The translations under genes and the position numbers were made by a program. A model generated the notes under the pieces. It did not search any database and was not told the origin of the DNA. It saw only the letters and a list, made by a program, of their open reading frames with translations. Shown here piece after piece: positions 16,494 through 25,065 of a DNA stretch of 64,000 nucleotides (positions within the stretch are counted from its first letter, which is position 1; each line of letters begins with the position of its first letter). This DNA comes from JAICSD01 sp963836665 (GTDB lineage Bacteria > Acidobacteriota > Vicinamibacteria > Vicinamibacterales > 2-12-FULL-66-21), in NCBI GenBank assembly GCA_963836665.1, contig CAWIKL010000002.1, positions 620,001 through 684,000 on the forward strand, read 5' to 3'.

Positions 16494-17249
16494 CTACGGG
16501 TAGGCGATGGTGGTCGAGAAACTGACGGGGCCCGTCGTGCGGCCGACGGTATAGACCTCGACGCAGAACACCCCGGAATCGACTGGTGCCGAGACGGTCG
16601 TGGACGCGCCGCCGACGGCGACCTGCGTGGGGACGCACCCGACGCCTCCGGCGCCGGGAATGCCGAGTCCTATGCCCAGCTGCCCGCCCTGCTCCGACAG
16701 CGAATCGAGAGACACGGTGATGGTGCCGCCGCCGAATGTCGGGATCAATCTCGAGGCAGATCCGTTCGCGCCAAGACCAATGTTGGTGGCCCAGGTCGAC
16801 GTTCCCGCGGTGGCCTCGATGGGCGCCGGCGAACCGATCGTCACCTCAACGCTGAAGCCGACTGACTGGGCGAGCCGGGAATCGGGATCGGAGACGATGA
16901 CGCAAAACGTCCCGGCCGGGACGCTGCCGTTCAATTGCGCCGTCAAGGCCGGCAGCGCGCGCATGGTCGTCGACGCCGTGCAGTCGCTCGTGCCCACGGC
17001 CAGCGTCAGCCCCTGCGCGAGAGGCCGGTTGGGATCCACGGAGACGTTCGCCAGCGTCAGCTTGACCGCGCCGGCCGCGGCGGCGGTGTAGGTCTGCGTC
17101 AGGGTGCCGCCAGGATCGAGCGTTCCCTGAAACAGGCTGGTCGATGCGGTGCTCGCGGTCGTCGCCGCCGTCGTGGGCGCGGTCGCCGTGGAGCCACACC
17201 CTGTACACACAATGAGCGCCGTGAGGACAAAAACGATTCGTGCTGACAT
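16494..17249 (-). CDS. Putative secreted lipoprotein
   Basis: A 251-residue protein that begins with MSARIVFVLTALIVCTGCGS, a signal peptide ending in a near-canonical lipobox (TGC) and followed by a Thr/Ala-rich linker. The rest is predicted beta-rich, with two similar halves of the kind seen in bacterial secreted adhesion or PPC-like domains: LDPGGTLTQTYTAAAAG, and later VSAPVDSGVFCVEVYTVG. Cys pairs near residues 90, 115, 205 and 230 could form disulfides. I do not recognise a specific family. The start at 17249 is chosen because the residues upstream do not form a signal peptide. It converges tail to tail with the LysR gene. Confidence 0.72.
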   Translation of the reverse strand: MSARIVFVLTALIVCTGCGSTATAPTTAATTASTASTSLFQGTLDPGGTLTQTYTAAAAGAVKLTLANVSVDPNRPLAQGLTLAVGTSDCTASTTMRALPALTAQLNGSVPAGTFCVIVSDPDSRLAQSVGFSVEVTIGSPAPIEATAGTSTWATNIGLGANGSASRLIPTFGGGTITVSLDSLSEQGGQLGIGLGIPGAGGVGCVPTQVAVGGASTTVSAPVDSGVFCVEVYTVGRTTGPVSFSTTIAYP

Positions 17250-17378
17250 GATATGAGAAGGCCGTGTGGCCGCATCCATGCTGAAGCACCGGGCCGCCGC
17301 GCGGGATGACAAAACCATGAAACGTGACGCTATCGAGCCGGCGGCCCGGTCAGAGCTGCCGGCGCGCGCGCGTTGTGC

Positions 17379-18086
17379 TCACGGCCGCAGGGACCGCCCT
17401 CGCCGGTTTCCGGACGGCCCGACGCGCCGCGTGGCTCGATCCGCAGGCGGTGCGGCGTCACGAGCGAGGCGCCGTCCGACGGCGCGGACGCCGCCGATCG
17501 AGAACGCCGCGATGTGTTCCGCCGCCTGATCGATGTCAGCCGGTGTGCTCTTGAACTCGTAGCCGAGGCGCGTCGCAATTGGGTTGGGCATGTAGATGAT
17601 CGCCTGCGCGTTGATGCTGCCGACGCACTGCAGCACGCGCCCGTCCGTCGCCGGCGCGCCGATCATCTCGGCGACGACGCCGGCCAGGTAGTCGAGGCGC
17701 GGCCGGATGCCTTGCTGCACCAGCGCATCGAGCACCGGCGTCGGGTCCTGGACTTCACGCTGGACCAGCCGGTGATGGACGGCGTGCTCCGGCTTGAGGA
17801 TCTGGGTGAGAAAAATGACCAGGAAGCGGCGCAGCTTCTCCTCCGGCGGCCGCCCTTCACCGGACGCGCGCGCTGATTCGTTGGTGCGCGCCATCCCGTC
17901 GATCGCCTGCTGCAGTACTTCGCGATACAGCCCGAGCTTGTCGCCGAAGTGATAGTTGACGGCGGCGACATTGGCGGCGGCGGCGCGGCAGATCTCGCGC
18001 ACCGTGACCTTCCTGAACCCCTGGTCGGCAAAAAGACGCGCCGCCTCGGCCAGCAGCCGCTCGCGTGTCTCGCGGTCGCTCGTCAT
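17379..18086 (-). CDS. TetR-family regulator, CecR (YbiH)-like
   Basis: A 235-residue regulator. Residues about 8-55 form the TetR DNA-binding domain (LLAEAARLFADQGFRKVTVR, then AAANVAAVNYHFGDKLGLY). The C-terminal part (RRFLVIFLTQILKPEHAVHH, then LVQREVQDPTP) matches the DUF1956/CerR-type ligand domain of E. coli CecR. In E. coli CecR controls ybhGFSR, an HlyD-ATPase-permease exporter. Here the same set lies directly upstream in the same operon, with the regulator last. ATG at 18086 overlaps the permease stop (ATGA). The operator is probably the palindrome at 21263-21278. Confidence 0.92.
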   Translation of the reverse strand: MTSDRETRERLLAEAARLFADQGFRKVTVREICRAAAANVAAVNYHFGDKLGLYREVLQQAIDGMARTNESARASGEGRPPEEKLRRFLVIFLTQILKPEHAVHHRLVQREVQDPTPVLDALVQQGIRPRLDYLAGVVAEMIGAPATDGRVLQCVGSINAQAIIYMPNPIATRLGYEFKSTPADIDQAAEHIAAFSIGGVRAVGRRLARDAAPPADRATRRVGPSGNRRGRSLRP

Positions 18087-19195
18087 AGGGTCCGCTTGAA
18101 GAGCTTGGTCGCCGCCGTCATCGCGACAATCGAAAAGATCATCAGGAACGTCAGGTCGTAGCGGATCGCCTCGAAACCGGTGTTCTTGAGCAGCAGGTTC
18201 TTGAGGGCGTGCACCGAATAGGTAAACGGATCGACGACCGCGATCGCCTGCATCCACCCGGGGAATCCCTGTTGCGGATAGACCGCGCCGCTGGGAAAGT
18301 ACAGCAGCGTGTTGAGCACGCCGAACACGGCGCGCGGCAGCAGCGGATCTGTCACTCGGACCATGAGCAGGAACATCAGGCTGATCAGCGCGAAGGCGGT
18401 GACGACGACGACCACGAACAGGCGAAACAGGCGCAGCGGCGCCAGCGGATCGGGAATGCCGGCGATCAGCGATCCAATCACCATCAGGAACGTCCCGGCA
18501 AGCACCGCCTTGATCGTGCCCGACACGTTGAAGCCGGCGATGAGCTCGAACTTCGTGATCGGCGTGACCAGGTAGCCCTCATGCAGCCCGCGCGCCTTGT
18601 CGTCGATGAAGATGATGCCGCCGCCGATCATCACCATCATGAAGATCGACATCACGACCGAGCCGGGCAGCAGGTACTGGATGTAGGGCACGTAGGGGTA
18701 GACCTCGACGACGTCGAGGCGCGGATCGGCACCGACGCGCGGTGGCGCCGCCGGCTGGCCATAGGCCGACACCATGCCTGCCATCGTCGCCGCCAGCGTC
18801 GCCGAGACGAAATTGTCGGTGTTGTCCTCGATCAGCGCCACGTGCGGGTCGGCCTTGGCCAGCACACGCCGCGAAAAGCCATTGGGAATCGTCAGCACGC
18901 CGTTGACCCGGCCGTTGCGCAGGTCGGTGATCGCCTGCTGCTCGTCGGCATATTCGACGACGTCGATGGTCTGCGCCCCCGAGGCCGCCGCCAACGCCAG
19001 CTCGCGCACGCGCACCGCCGGCACGCCGTGGTCCTGGTCGACGACGGCGACCTTGAGGTGCTTGACGTTGCCGCCAAACGCGTAGCCGAGCACGACCAGC
19101 TGCACGATTGGGAACACCATCGACACCACGATCAACATCGGGCTGCGCCGGAACCGCCGCAGCTCGCGCTCGATGATCGCCCAGGCTCGTCCCAT
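18083..19195 (-). CDS. ABC-2 type transporter permease (YbhR/YbhS-like)
   Basis: A 370-residue permease with one N-terminal membrane helix (MLIVVSMVFPIVQLVVLGYA, about 20-39), a large extracytoplasmic domain (about 45-165), and five further helices in the C-terminal half including VVMSIFMMVMIGGGIIFI and LLYFPSGAVYPQ. This is the ABC-2 layout of the YbhR/YbhS/DrrB exporters. E. coli has two such permeases in its operon; here there is one, so it would work as a homodimer. It lies three bases after the ATPase gene and overlaps the TetR gene. The substrate is unknown; related pumps export cationic drugs and other toxic compounds. Confidence 0.93.
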   Translation of the reverse strand: MGRAWAIIERELRRFRRSPMLIVVSMVFPIVQLVVLGYAFGGNVKHLKVAVVDQDHGVPAVRVRELALAAASGAQTIDVVEYADEQQAITDLRNGRVNGVLTIPNGFSRRVLAKADPHVALIEDNTDNFVSATLAATMAGMVSAYGQPAAPPRVGADPRLDVVEVYPYVPYIQYLLPGSVVMSIFMMVMIGGGIIFIDDKARGLHEGYLVTPITKFELIAGFNVSGTIKAVLAGTFLMVIGSLIAGIPDPLAPLRLFRLFVVVVVTAFALISLMFLLMVRVTDPLLPRAVFGVLNTLLYFPSGAVYPQQGFPGWMQAIAVVDPFTYSVHALKNLLLKNTGFEAIRYDLTFLMIFSIVAMTAATKLFKRTL

Positions 19196-19198
19196 CGC

Positions 19199-20191
19199 TC
19201 AGCTCCGCCTCGGGATGAACCCGGCGCGGTCCATCGGGTTGACGTCCTGCAGGGCGTCGCGCAGCGCGCGGCCGGTGTAGTGCACGAACACGTCATCGAG
19301 GGTCGTGCTCTGCACCGACAGCGACTGCACCGGCGCCGCTGCCTGCTGCGCCGATTCCATCAACGCCAGCGTCGTCGCCGGCCCGTTCACCGTTGTCAGG
19401 CGGAATACATGGTCGTCGCCGCTCACCGACTCGACAAACGGCAGGGCCCGCAGCCGTTCCAGCCAGCCCGCCGGGACGTCCCCAAAGCTGACCTCCAGCA
19501 TGTTCTTGCCGGGAATCGACGCCTTCAGCTTCAGCGGCGAGTCGAGCGCCTTGAGTTCGCCGTGATCGACGATGGCGATGCGATCGCAGAGCTTGTCGGC
19601 TTCGTCCATGTAGTGCGTGGTCAGCAGCACGGTAAGGTCGCGCTCCGCCTTGATTTTCCTGAGCATCTCCCACACCGCGACGCGCGACACCGGGTCGAGG
19701 CCCGTCGTCGGCTCGTCGAGGAAGAAGATGCGCGGTTCGTGGACCAGGCCGCGCGCGATTTCGACGCGGCGCCGCATGCCCCCCGACAGGTTCTTGACCG
19801 GCGCAGCGCGCCACTGCGTCAGCTCGACCGCGGCCAGCAGGTCGGCGATCAGCGTTTCGCGCTTCGCGCGCGGCACGCCGTAGAGCTTGGCGAAGATGAT
19901 CAGGTTTTCCTCGACGCTCAGCTCGAGATCGCTGGTCATCGCCTGCGGGATGACCCCGATCGAACGGCGCACGCCGTCGGCGTCGCGCGTGATGTCGAAG
20001 CCGTTGACGAGCGCTGTCCCCGCCGTCGCCGGCAGCAGCGTCGTCAGCATCCGGATCAGCGTCGACTTACCGGCGCCATTCGGGCCGAGCAGGCCGAAGA
20101 TCTCGCCGTCGTCGACGGAGAACGACACGCCGTTGACGGCGGTGAACTTGCCGAAGCGCTTGACGATGGAGCGGACGTCGATCGCAGGCAT
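19199..20191 (-). CDS. ABC transporter ATP-binding protein (YbhF/CcmA-like)
   Basis: A 330-residue single-nucleotide-binding-domain ATPase of the drug-exporter (DrrA/CcmA) type. Walker A GPNGAGKST (about 37-45), Q-loop IPQAM, signature LSGGMRRRVEIARGLVHEP (about 133-151), Walker B IFFLDEPTTGLDP, and the switch His in LLTTHYMDEAD are all intact. The C-terminal extension (about 225-330, including STTLDDVFVHYTGR) is the usual DUF4162-like tail. It powers the ABC-2 permease encoded next. It starts five bases after the HlyD gene stop. Confidence 0.95.
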   Translation of the reverse strand: MPAIDVRSIVKRFGKFTAVNGVSFSVDDGEIFGLLGPNGAGKSTLIRMLTTLLPATAGTALVNGFDITRDADGVRRSIGVIPQAMTSDLELSVEENLIIFAKLYGVPRAKRETLIADLLAAVELTQWRAAPVKNLSGGMRRRVEIARGLVHEPRIFFLDEPTTGLDPVSRVAVWEMLRKIKAERDLTVLLTTHYMDEADKLCDRIAIVDHGELKALDSPLKLKASIPGKNMLEVSFGDVPAGWLERLRALPFVESVSGDDHVFRLTTVNGPATTLALMESAQQAAAPVQSLSVQSTTLDDVFVHYTGRALRDALQDVNPMDRAGFIPRRS

Positions 20192-20195
20192 CGGC

Positions 20196-21239
20196 TTATG
20201 GCACCGGCAGTGACACGTAGGTCGTCATGCCGACGGCGAGACGCCGGTCGCGGTTGTCCACGCGCAGCCGCACTTCGAACGTGCGAATGTCGCGCTTCAT
20301 GCGGCTGACGTCGCGCTGCGTTGCGAAGCCGGCGTCGGCGCCGCGGTAGAACACGGTGCCCGGGCGCTCGACGCCCGAGGGCAGGCGGACGGTCAGTGTT
20401 TCCCCAAGCCGCACCCGGTCGATGTAGGTCTCCTCGACGTCGACACGGACCCAAAGGTTGTCGGGATCGATCAGCGTGACGATCGGCTGCCCGGCGTTGA
20501 CGAACTCACCGGCGCGGGCGGCGCGCACGCTGACGAAGCCGTCGATCGGCGCGCGGAGTTCCGTGTAGCGCAGCCGCACGTCGGCCTTGGTCCGCTGGGC
20601 GGCGGCGGCCGCGGCCATGTGCTGATTGGTCTGCACCTGGTCGCGGCGCATCGCGACCTGCTCGGCGTTGGAACGGGCCAGCGCGACCGCCGAGCGCTGC
20701 GCCTCGACCTGGCGGTTGAGCGCATCGACGCGGGCCTGCGCGGCATTGAACGCCGTCCGTGCCTGGTCGGCTTCCTGCGGCGAGGCGATCTGTTTCTCGG
20801 CGAGGCTCTGCGTGCGCGTGAAGACGAGGCGGGCGTTCTCGAGATCGGCGGTGGCCGCCTTCGCCTGGGCCTCGGTCGACTGGAGCGTGGACTCGGCCTG
20901 GGCGATTTGATCGGCGGTCTGCTTCTGCTGGAAGCGCAGCGTCGCTTCCGACTCACGGACCTGCGACGACAGTCCCTGCACGTTCTCGGCGTAGTAGGCC
21001 GTGTCGGCGCGCAGCTCGTCGGGCTCGATCACCGCCAGCATCTGTTCGTGGCGGACGGTGTCCCCTTCCTTGACCAACAGCTGGCCGATGCGTCCCGCGA
21101 CCTGTGGGCTGACGATGACATCGTCGGTCGTGACGATGCCGGTCAGGACGAGGACCGTGGGGCGGGTGTGGAGGTAGGCGTAGCCGCCGGCGGCGGCCGC
21201 GGCGAGCAGGAGGGCGGCGAGCGGGAGGCGTCTGCGCAT
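20196..21239 (-). CDS. HlyD/EmrA-type membrane fusion (periplasmic adaptor) protein
   Basis: A 347-residue adaptor. One N-terminal anchor helix (LPLAALLLAAAAAGGYAYL), then a biotinyl-lipoyl-like half (GIVTTDDVIVSPQVAGRIGQ), a long alpha-hairpin (about 85-210, rich in Gln/Ala/Arg, e.g. AESTLQSTEAQAKAATADLE), the second lipoyl half (LRAPIDGFVSVRAARAGEFV), and a beta-barrel (about 255-345). It would join the inner-membrane ABC pump to an outer-membrane TolC-like duct, as YbhG does. An earlier in-frame start lies inside the -10 element of the promoter found here, so ATG 21239 is used. No TolC gene is in the window. Confidence 0.93.
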   Translation of the reverse strand: MRRRLPLAALLLAAAAAGGYAYLHTRPTVLVLTGIVTTDDVIVSPQVAGRIGQLLVKEGDTVRHEQMLAVIEPDELRADTAYYAENVQGLSSQVRESEATLRFQQKQTADQIAQAESTLQSTEAQAKAATADLENARLVFTRTQSLAEKQIASPQEADQARTAFNAAQARVDALNRQVEAQRSAVALARSNAEQVAMRRDQVQTNQHMAAAAAAQRTKADVRLRYTELRAPIDGFVSVRAARAGEFVNAGQPIVTLIDPDNLWVRVDVEETYIDRVRLGETLTVRLPSGVERPGTVFYRGADAGFATQRDVSRMKRDIRTFEVRLRVDNRDRRLAVGMTTYVSLPVP

Positions 21240-21256
21240 ACGGTTCGGCTCAAACA

Positions 21257-21285
21257 CTTGTATCAAACAACTGTTTGAACGTCAA
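21257..21285 (-). promoter_or_regulatory. Promoter of the exporter operon with TetR-type operator in the spacer
   Basis: On the minus strand: TTGACG (-35, 21285-21280), 17-bp spacer (21279-21263), TACAAG (-10, 21262-21257), with the first start codon 18 bases further on. The spacer contains the perfect palindrome TCAAACA-AC-TGTTTGA (plus strand 21263-21278). A third TCAAACA copy lies at 21250-21256. Repressor bound here would block RNA polymerase. The natural candidate is the CecR-like protein encoded at the end of this operon. Confidence 0.78.
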
Positions 21286-21335
21286 CGGTTCGTTCCCGCC
21301 TTGGACGATCGCCAGGGACGGGAACCGGCGCGGGC

Positions 21336-21368
21336 TTGACAACGTCTCTCTAGGGCGAATATATTCGC
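21336..21368 (+). promoter_or_regulatory. Promoter/operator of the BlaI-M56 operon
   Basis: TTGACA (21336-21341, consensus -35), an 18-bp spacer, and TATATT (21360-21365, -10). The -10 lies in the centre of a perfect 14-bp palindrome GCGAATATATTCGC (21355-21368). This is the expected arrangement for BlaI-type autorepression, although the operator sequence differs from the staphylococcal TACA-type site. Confidence 0.75.
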
Positions 21369-21411
21369 GCATGGCGATTTTTTTCGCCTCTGCCGCGTGC
21401 AAGGAGCCCCG

Positions 21412-21807
21412 TTGCCCAAAGACACCCAGCCCAGCCTCACGCGCCGCGAGGCCCAGATCATGGAAATCCTGCACCGGCGCCGCCGCGCCACGGTCGAAGA
21501 GATCCGCGCCGAGCTCCCCGACGCCCCCACCCCGTCGAGCGTCCGCAAGCTGCTCGAAATCATGATCGATCGCCGCCTGCTCGGCCGCGAGTACGACGGG
21601 CCGCGATTCGTCTATTCCCCCGCCGCCGCGCCGGAAGACGCGAGCCGTTCGGCGCTGAAGCAGCTCGTGCGGACCTTCTTCGGCAACTCGCCGGGATCGG
21701 CGGCGGCGGCGCTGCTCGGCATGACCAGCGAACCCTTGTCGGACGATGAATACAAGCGGCTCGACGCGCTGCTCAGGCGCGGGCGCGAACAGGGAGGAAC
21801 ACGATGA
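21412..21807 (+). CDS. BlaI/MecI/CopY-family repressor
   Basis: A 131-residue winged-helix repressor. TRREAQIMEILHRRRRATVEEIRAELP-like sequence in the first 40 residues and TPSSVRKLLEIMIDRRLLGRE are the BlaI DNA-binding domain; the C-terminal helices (LKQLVRTFFGNSPGSAAAAL) form the dimerisation region. The usual BlaR1/MecR1 cleavage site cannot be identified with certainty. The TTG at 21412 is the likely start because an AAGGAG ribosome binding site (21401-21406) sits five bases before it; an in-frame GTG further upstream has none. The stop overlaps the M56 peptidase start (ATGA). Confidence 0.92.
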   Translation: MPKDTQPSLTRREAQIMEILHRRRRATVEEIRAELPDAPTPSSVRKLLEIMIDRRLLGREYDGPRFVYSPAAAPEDASRSALKQLVRTFFGNSPGSAAAALLGMTSEPLSDDEYKRLDALLRRGREQGGTR

Positions 21808-24032
21808 CCGCATGGCTCCTCGACATCCTGCTGAAGGCGACCGCGCTCCTGTCCGTCGCGGCGCTCGCCGATGCCGCGCTGGCACGGCGCGCCTCGGCTG
21901 CCGCGCGCCACTTGGTGTGGGCCCTGGCGATGGCGGCGCTGCTCGCGTTGCCCGTCGCGATCGCCGCGCTGCCTCACTGGCAGGTTCGCATTCCGATTGC
22001 GCGTGCCTCGCGGGTGCTGCCCGCCTCCGTCGCGCCCCGCATCGCCCTGATCGGGCACGATCTGGGCCTGAACGCGGCCGCGACCGTACTGACCGGACCG
22101 GACATCGAGATGAGAGTGGGCGCCGTGAAAGCGGCGGCGACGGCTCCCGCTTCGCCCCGCCTCGCCGTCACGGCGATCGCGATCGCTGGCCTCTACGTCC
22201 TCGGCGCCGGCCTGCTGCTCGCCCGGCTGGTCTTCGAGCCGTTCGCGCTCCGGCGTCTCACGCGCGAGGCCGCCCTCATCCCGGACGGCCAATGGCGGAC
22301 GCTGCTCGAGACCTGCCGGCGCGACATGGGTGTGCGCCGCGGCGTGCGGCTGCTGCGCAGCGCGGGCGAGGTCATGCCGCTGACCTTCGGCACGATCGCT
22401 CCCACGATCGTGCTGCCGGCATCGGCGCCGGCGTGGAGCGGCGATCGGCGCCGAGCCGTACTGCTGCACGAGCTCGCGCACATTGCGCGACGCGACTGCC
22501 TGGTGCAGCGCATCGGCGCCGTCGCCTGCGCGCTCTACTGGCCGCATCCGGGCGTGTGGTTCGCGGCGCGGCGGCTGCGCAGGGAGCGCGAGCTGGCGTG
22601 CGACGACCGCGTGCTGGCGGCAGGCGCCGGCGCGCGCGACTACGCCGGGCACCTGCTCGAACTGGCTCACTCGCTCGGCCGCGTTCCGGCGCCGGCGACC
22701 GCGTTGGGCATGGCGCGCGCGCGTCAGCTTGAGCGCCGCCTCCTCGCCATCGTCGACGCGGCGCGCAACCGCGCCGCGCTGCGGCCGCGCGGGCTCACCG
22801 CCGCCGTCGCGGTGGCAACGATGGTGTTCGTGTCGATGGCGGTAGTGCGCGCGGCGATCGTCCTCGTCGATCCCGCCGCGCCGGTGGCCGGCGTGCCGGT
22901 CGAGGCTGTCGCAGCCGCGCTTCAGGACGGCGTCGGCACGTGGGAGCTGCGGCGGACGCAGGACCGGGCGGCCGTGCAGATCACGATCCGCACCGACCAT
23001 GGCTCGCACGGCCGCACAGTCCGCCTCGATCGTCTCGCCGGACTGCCGGTCGATCAGATCGACGCCGCGACTGCGCCGGTGCACTTCCCGATCCGGCGCG
23101 AAGCCGGCACCTTCACGGTCGACGGCGTCTGCCGGAACGGCGTCTGCGGCGGCACGTTCGCGTTCCAGGCGGACCCGGCGTTCGCCGATGCGCTGGCCAA
23201 GCGCGGCATCGGCAGGCCGTCGCCGCAGGACCAGCTCGCGCTCGCGCTCGCCGACATCGGCCTCGCCTATGTCGATGCGCTCGCGGCCGCCGGCTACGTC
23301 AAGCCGGACGTGCAGACGCTGGTGCGCGCGGCGCTGCACGGCGTCGATGCGGAATACCTCCACAGCATGACCACGCTCGGCTACCAGGCGGAGAGGCTCG
23401 AGGCGCTCGTCCAGCTGCGCAATCACGGCGTCGATCCCGACTACATCCGCGGGATGGAAGCGGCCGGCTACGCGCATCTAACGGCCGAGGAGCTGCGCCG
23501 CGCGCGCGATCGTGGCGCCGACCCGGAATACGCGCGCGAGATGGCCGCGCTCGGCTTCCGCTCCTTGACGCTGGCCGAGCTGATCAACGCGCGCGGCCAC
23601 GGGGTCGATCCCGAGTACGTGCGGGACATGCAGGCGCTCGGGCATCGCTTGACCCTCGACCAGTTCCTCGAGACGCGGGGCCACGGCGTCGATCCCGAGT
23701 ACGTGCGTGGCATGCAGGCGCTCGGCTATCGCCTGACGCTCGACCAATTTCTTCAAGCACGCAGTCACGGCATCGATCCAGAGTACGTCCGCGGGATGGC
23801 GGAGCTCGGCTACAAAGGGTTGCCGCTCGACGACTTGATCCGCCTGCGCGGCCACGGCGTCGATCCGGAGTACGTCCGCCGTGTGCAGTCGAGTGTCGCG
23901 CCGCATCTGAGCGTCGACGAGATCATCCAGCGCCGCCAACGCGGCGAGCCCGATCCCGATGCGGCCGTGCATGCCGCCGCTGTGAAGATCCAGTCGCTCT
24001 GGCGCGCCTTCAACAACTGGCTGCGCAGCTGA
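21804..24032 (+). CDS. BlaR1-like M56 zinc metallopeptidase with C-terminal HGVDPEYVR repeats
   Basis: A 742-residue membrane protein. Membrane helices near residues 5-20, 35-55, 130-150 and about 333-355 surround an M56 zinc protease domain with LLHELAHIARRDCLVQR (HELAH, about 224-240) and the downstream Glu in RERELACDDRVLAAGAGARDY. In BlaR1 the extracytoplasmic C-terminus is a penicillin-binding sensor. Here it is replaced by a domain of about 150 residues and then about eight 28-29 aa repeats with the core HGVDPEYVRGMxxLGY (from residue 512). Such repeat tails are seen in other M56 proteins but their ligand is unknown. On signal sensing it should cleave the BlaI repressor encoded just upstream. 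Confidence 0.93.
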   Translation: MTAWLLDILLKATALLSVAALADAALARRASAAARHLVWALAMAALLALPVAIAALPHWQVRIPIARASRVLPASVAPRIALIGHDLGLNAAATVLTGPDIEMRVGAVKAAATAPASPRLAVTAIAIAGLYVLGAGLLLARLVFEPFALRRLTREAALIPDGQWRTLLETCRRDMGVRRGVRLLRSAGEVMPLTFGTIAPTIVLPASAPAWSGDRRRAVLLHELAHIARRDCLVQRIGAVACALYWPHPGVWFAARRLRRERELACDDRVLAAGAGARDYAGHLLELAHSLGRVPAPATALGMARARQLERRLLAIVDAARNRAALRPRGLTAAVAVATMVFVSMAVVRAAIVLVDPAAPVAGVPVEAVAAALQDGVGTWELRRTQDRAAVQITIRTDHGSHGRTVRLDRLAGLPVDQIDAATAPVHFPIRREAGTFTVDGVCRNGVCGGTFAFQADPAFADALAKRGIGRPSPQDQLALALADIGLAYVDALAAAGYVKPDVQTLVRAALHGVDAEYLHSMTTLGYQAERLEALVQLRNHGVDPDYIRGMEAAGYAHLTAEELRRARDRGADPEYAREMAALGFRSLTLAELINARGHGVDPEYVRDMQALGHRLTLDQFLETRGHGVDPEYVRGMQALGYRLTLDQFLQARSHGIDPEYVRGMAELGYKGLPLDDLIRLRGHGVDPEYVRRVQSSVAPHLSVDEIIQRRQRGEPDPDAAVHAAAVKIQSLWRAFNNWLRS
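23337..23935 (+). repeat. Tandem 28-29 codon repeats in the M56 peptidase tail
   Basis: Seven clear units begin with HGVDPEYVR-like sequences, preceded by one degenerate unit. Unit cores in order are HGVDAEYLHSM, HGVDPDYIRGM, RGADPEYAREM, HGVDPEYVRDM, HGVDPEYVRGM, HGIDPEYVRGM and HGVDPEYVRRV. The fifth and sixth are also nearly identical in DNA (repeat of GGTCGATCCCGAGTACGTGC with one change), which suggests recent unit duplication. The period fits two helices per unit. Confidence 0.9.
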
Positions 24033-24046
24033 TCGCGCGCGGCAGC

Positions 24047-24928
24047 TCAGAACTGCAGCGTCGACACGTAGTCGTAGCTGTTCTTCAGGCTGGCCAGCGG
24101 ATCCGCCGGCACGTCGTGCTCGACGAAGTAGTGCTCGATCCCGGCCTGTTTCGCCTGCGCGAAGATCCGTTTCCAGTCGATGACGTCTTGGTGGCCCACG
24201 TCGGTGACGTCGGGCAGCACCTTGTCGATCGCGACCGGCGTCGACGACGCCGCCGGTACCTTCTTCAGCCCCTTCACGTGGACGAGCGGGAAGCGGCCCG
24301 GGTACTTCTTGAAGTAGTCGAGCGGATCCTTCCCCGCCGCCGAGATCCAGCACAGGTCGAGCTCCATCTTCACCAGCTTCGGGTCGCAGGTCTCGAGGAG
24401 CAGCTCGAACGGCAGCTTCCCACCCATGTCCTCGCGCGGATAGAACTCGAAGTTGTGGTTGTGGTAGCAGAACTGGATGCCGTGCGCTCGTGCCGCGGCG
24501 GCGGCGGTGTTGTAGACGTCGGCGGCGCGCTTCCACGCGTCGGGCTGATTCCGGATCGACTCGTCGATCCATGGATTGACGAGGAACGTCTGGCCGACGG
24601 TGGCGGCCTCGTCGAGCGCCTTCGCCCACTTCGCCGGGTCGCTGACGGTCGGGTAATCGAGATGCGCGGCCGGCGAGGTGAGGCCGAGTTTCTTCAGCAC
24701 GTCGCGCACCTGTTGCGGCGTATGTCCGAAGTAGCCGGCGAACTCGACTTCCTTGTAGCCGATGGCCGCGACTTTCGCCAGCGTACCGTCAAAATCCTTT
24801 TCCAGCGCGGTGCGCACGGTGTAGAGCTGCACGCCGACGCGCTTGATTGATGCAGCGAGCGCGGGACGCAAGGCCAGCGCCGCCACGCTCAGCGATCCGA
24901 GGAAAGTGCGTCGGTCCAGGGTGGTCAT
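24047..24928 (-). CDS. Exported sugar phosphate isomerase/epimerase (xylose-isomerase-like TIM barrel)
   Basis: A 293-residue protein starting MTTLDRRTFLGSLSVAALAL, a Tat-like signal (RR, then hydrophobic run). The mature part is an AP-endonuclease-2/xylose-isomerase-like TIM barrel: VGVQLYTVRTALEKDFDGTL, then YKEVEFAGYFG, GIQFCYHNHNFEF (metal-ligand His/Glu region, about 160-172), MELDLCWISAAG, and the C-terminal HYFVEHDVPADPL. Secreted members of this family are abundant in Acidobacteriota, usually annotated as sugar phosphate isomerase/epimerase; substrates are mostly unknown. ATG 24928 is chosen because it begins the Tat signal. It converges with the M56 gene, 14 bases apart. Confidence 0.9.
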   Translation of the reverse strand: MTTLDRRTFLGSLSVAALALRPALAASIKRVGVQLYTVRTALEKDFDGTLAKVAAIGYKEVEFAGYFGHTPQQVRDVLKKLGLTSPAAHLDYPTVSDPAKWAKALDEAATVGQTFLVNPWIDESIRNQPDAWKRAADVYNTAAAAARAHGIQFCYHNHNFEFYPREDMGGKLPFELLLETCDPKLVKMELDLCWISAAGKDPLDYFKKYPGRFPLVHVKGLKKVPAASSTPVAIDKVLPDVTDVGHQDVIDWKRIFAQAKQAGIEHYFVEHDVPADPLASLKNSYDYVSTLQF

Positions 24929-25065
24929 GGGGTGCGAGTGTAGCCTAGAATACCGCCGCCATGATGATGCTGATCCGGCGGCGCGCAAAGCCGCCGGCCT
25001 GAAAACCCGGATTCAGCACCAGCGTTAGTAAACCGTACCCCGGAGTATTCCCGTCTAAGCCAGAC

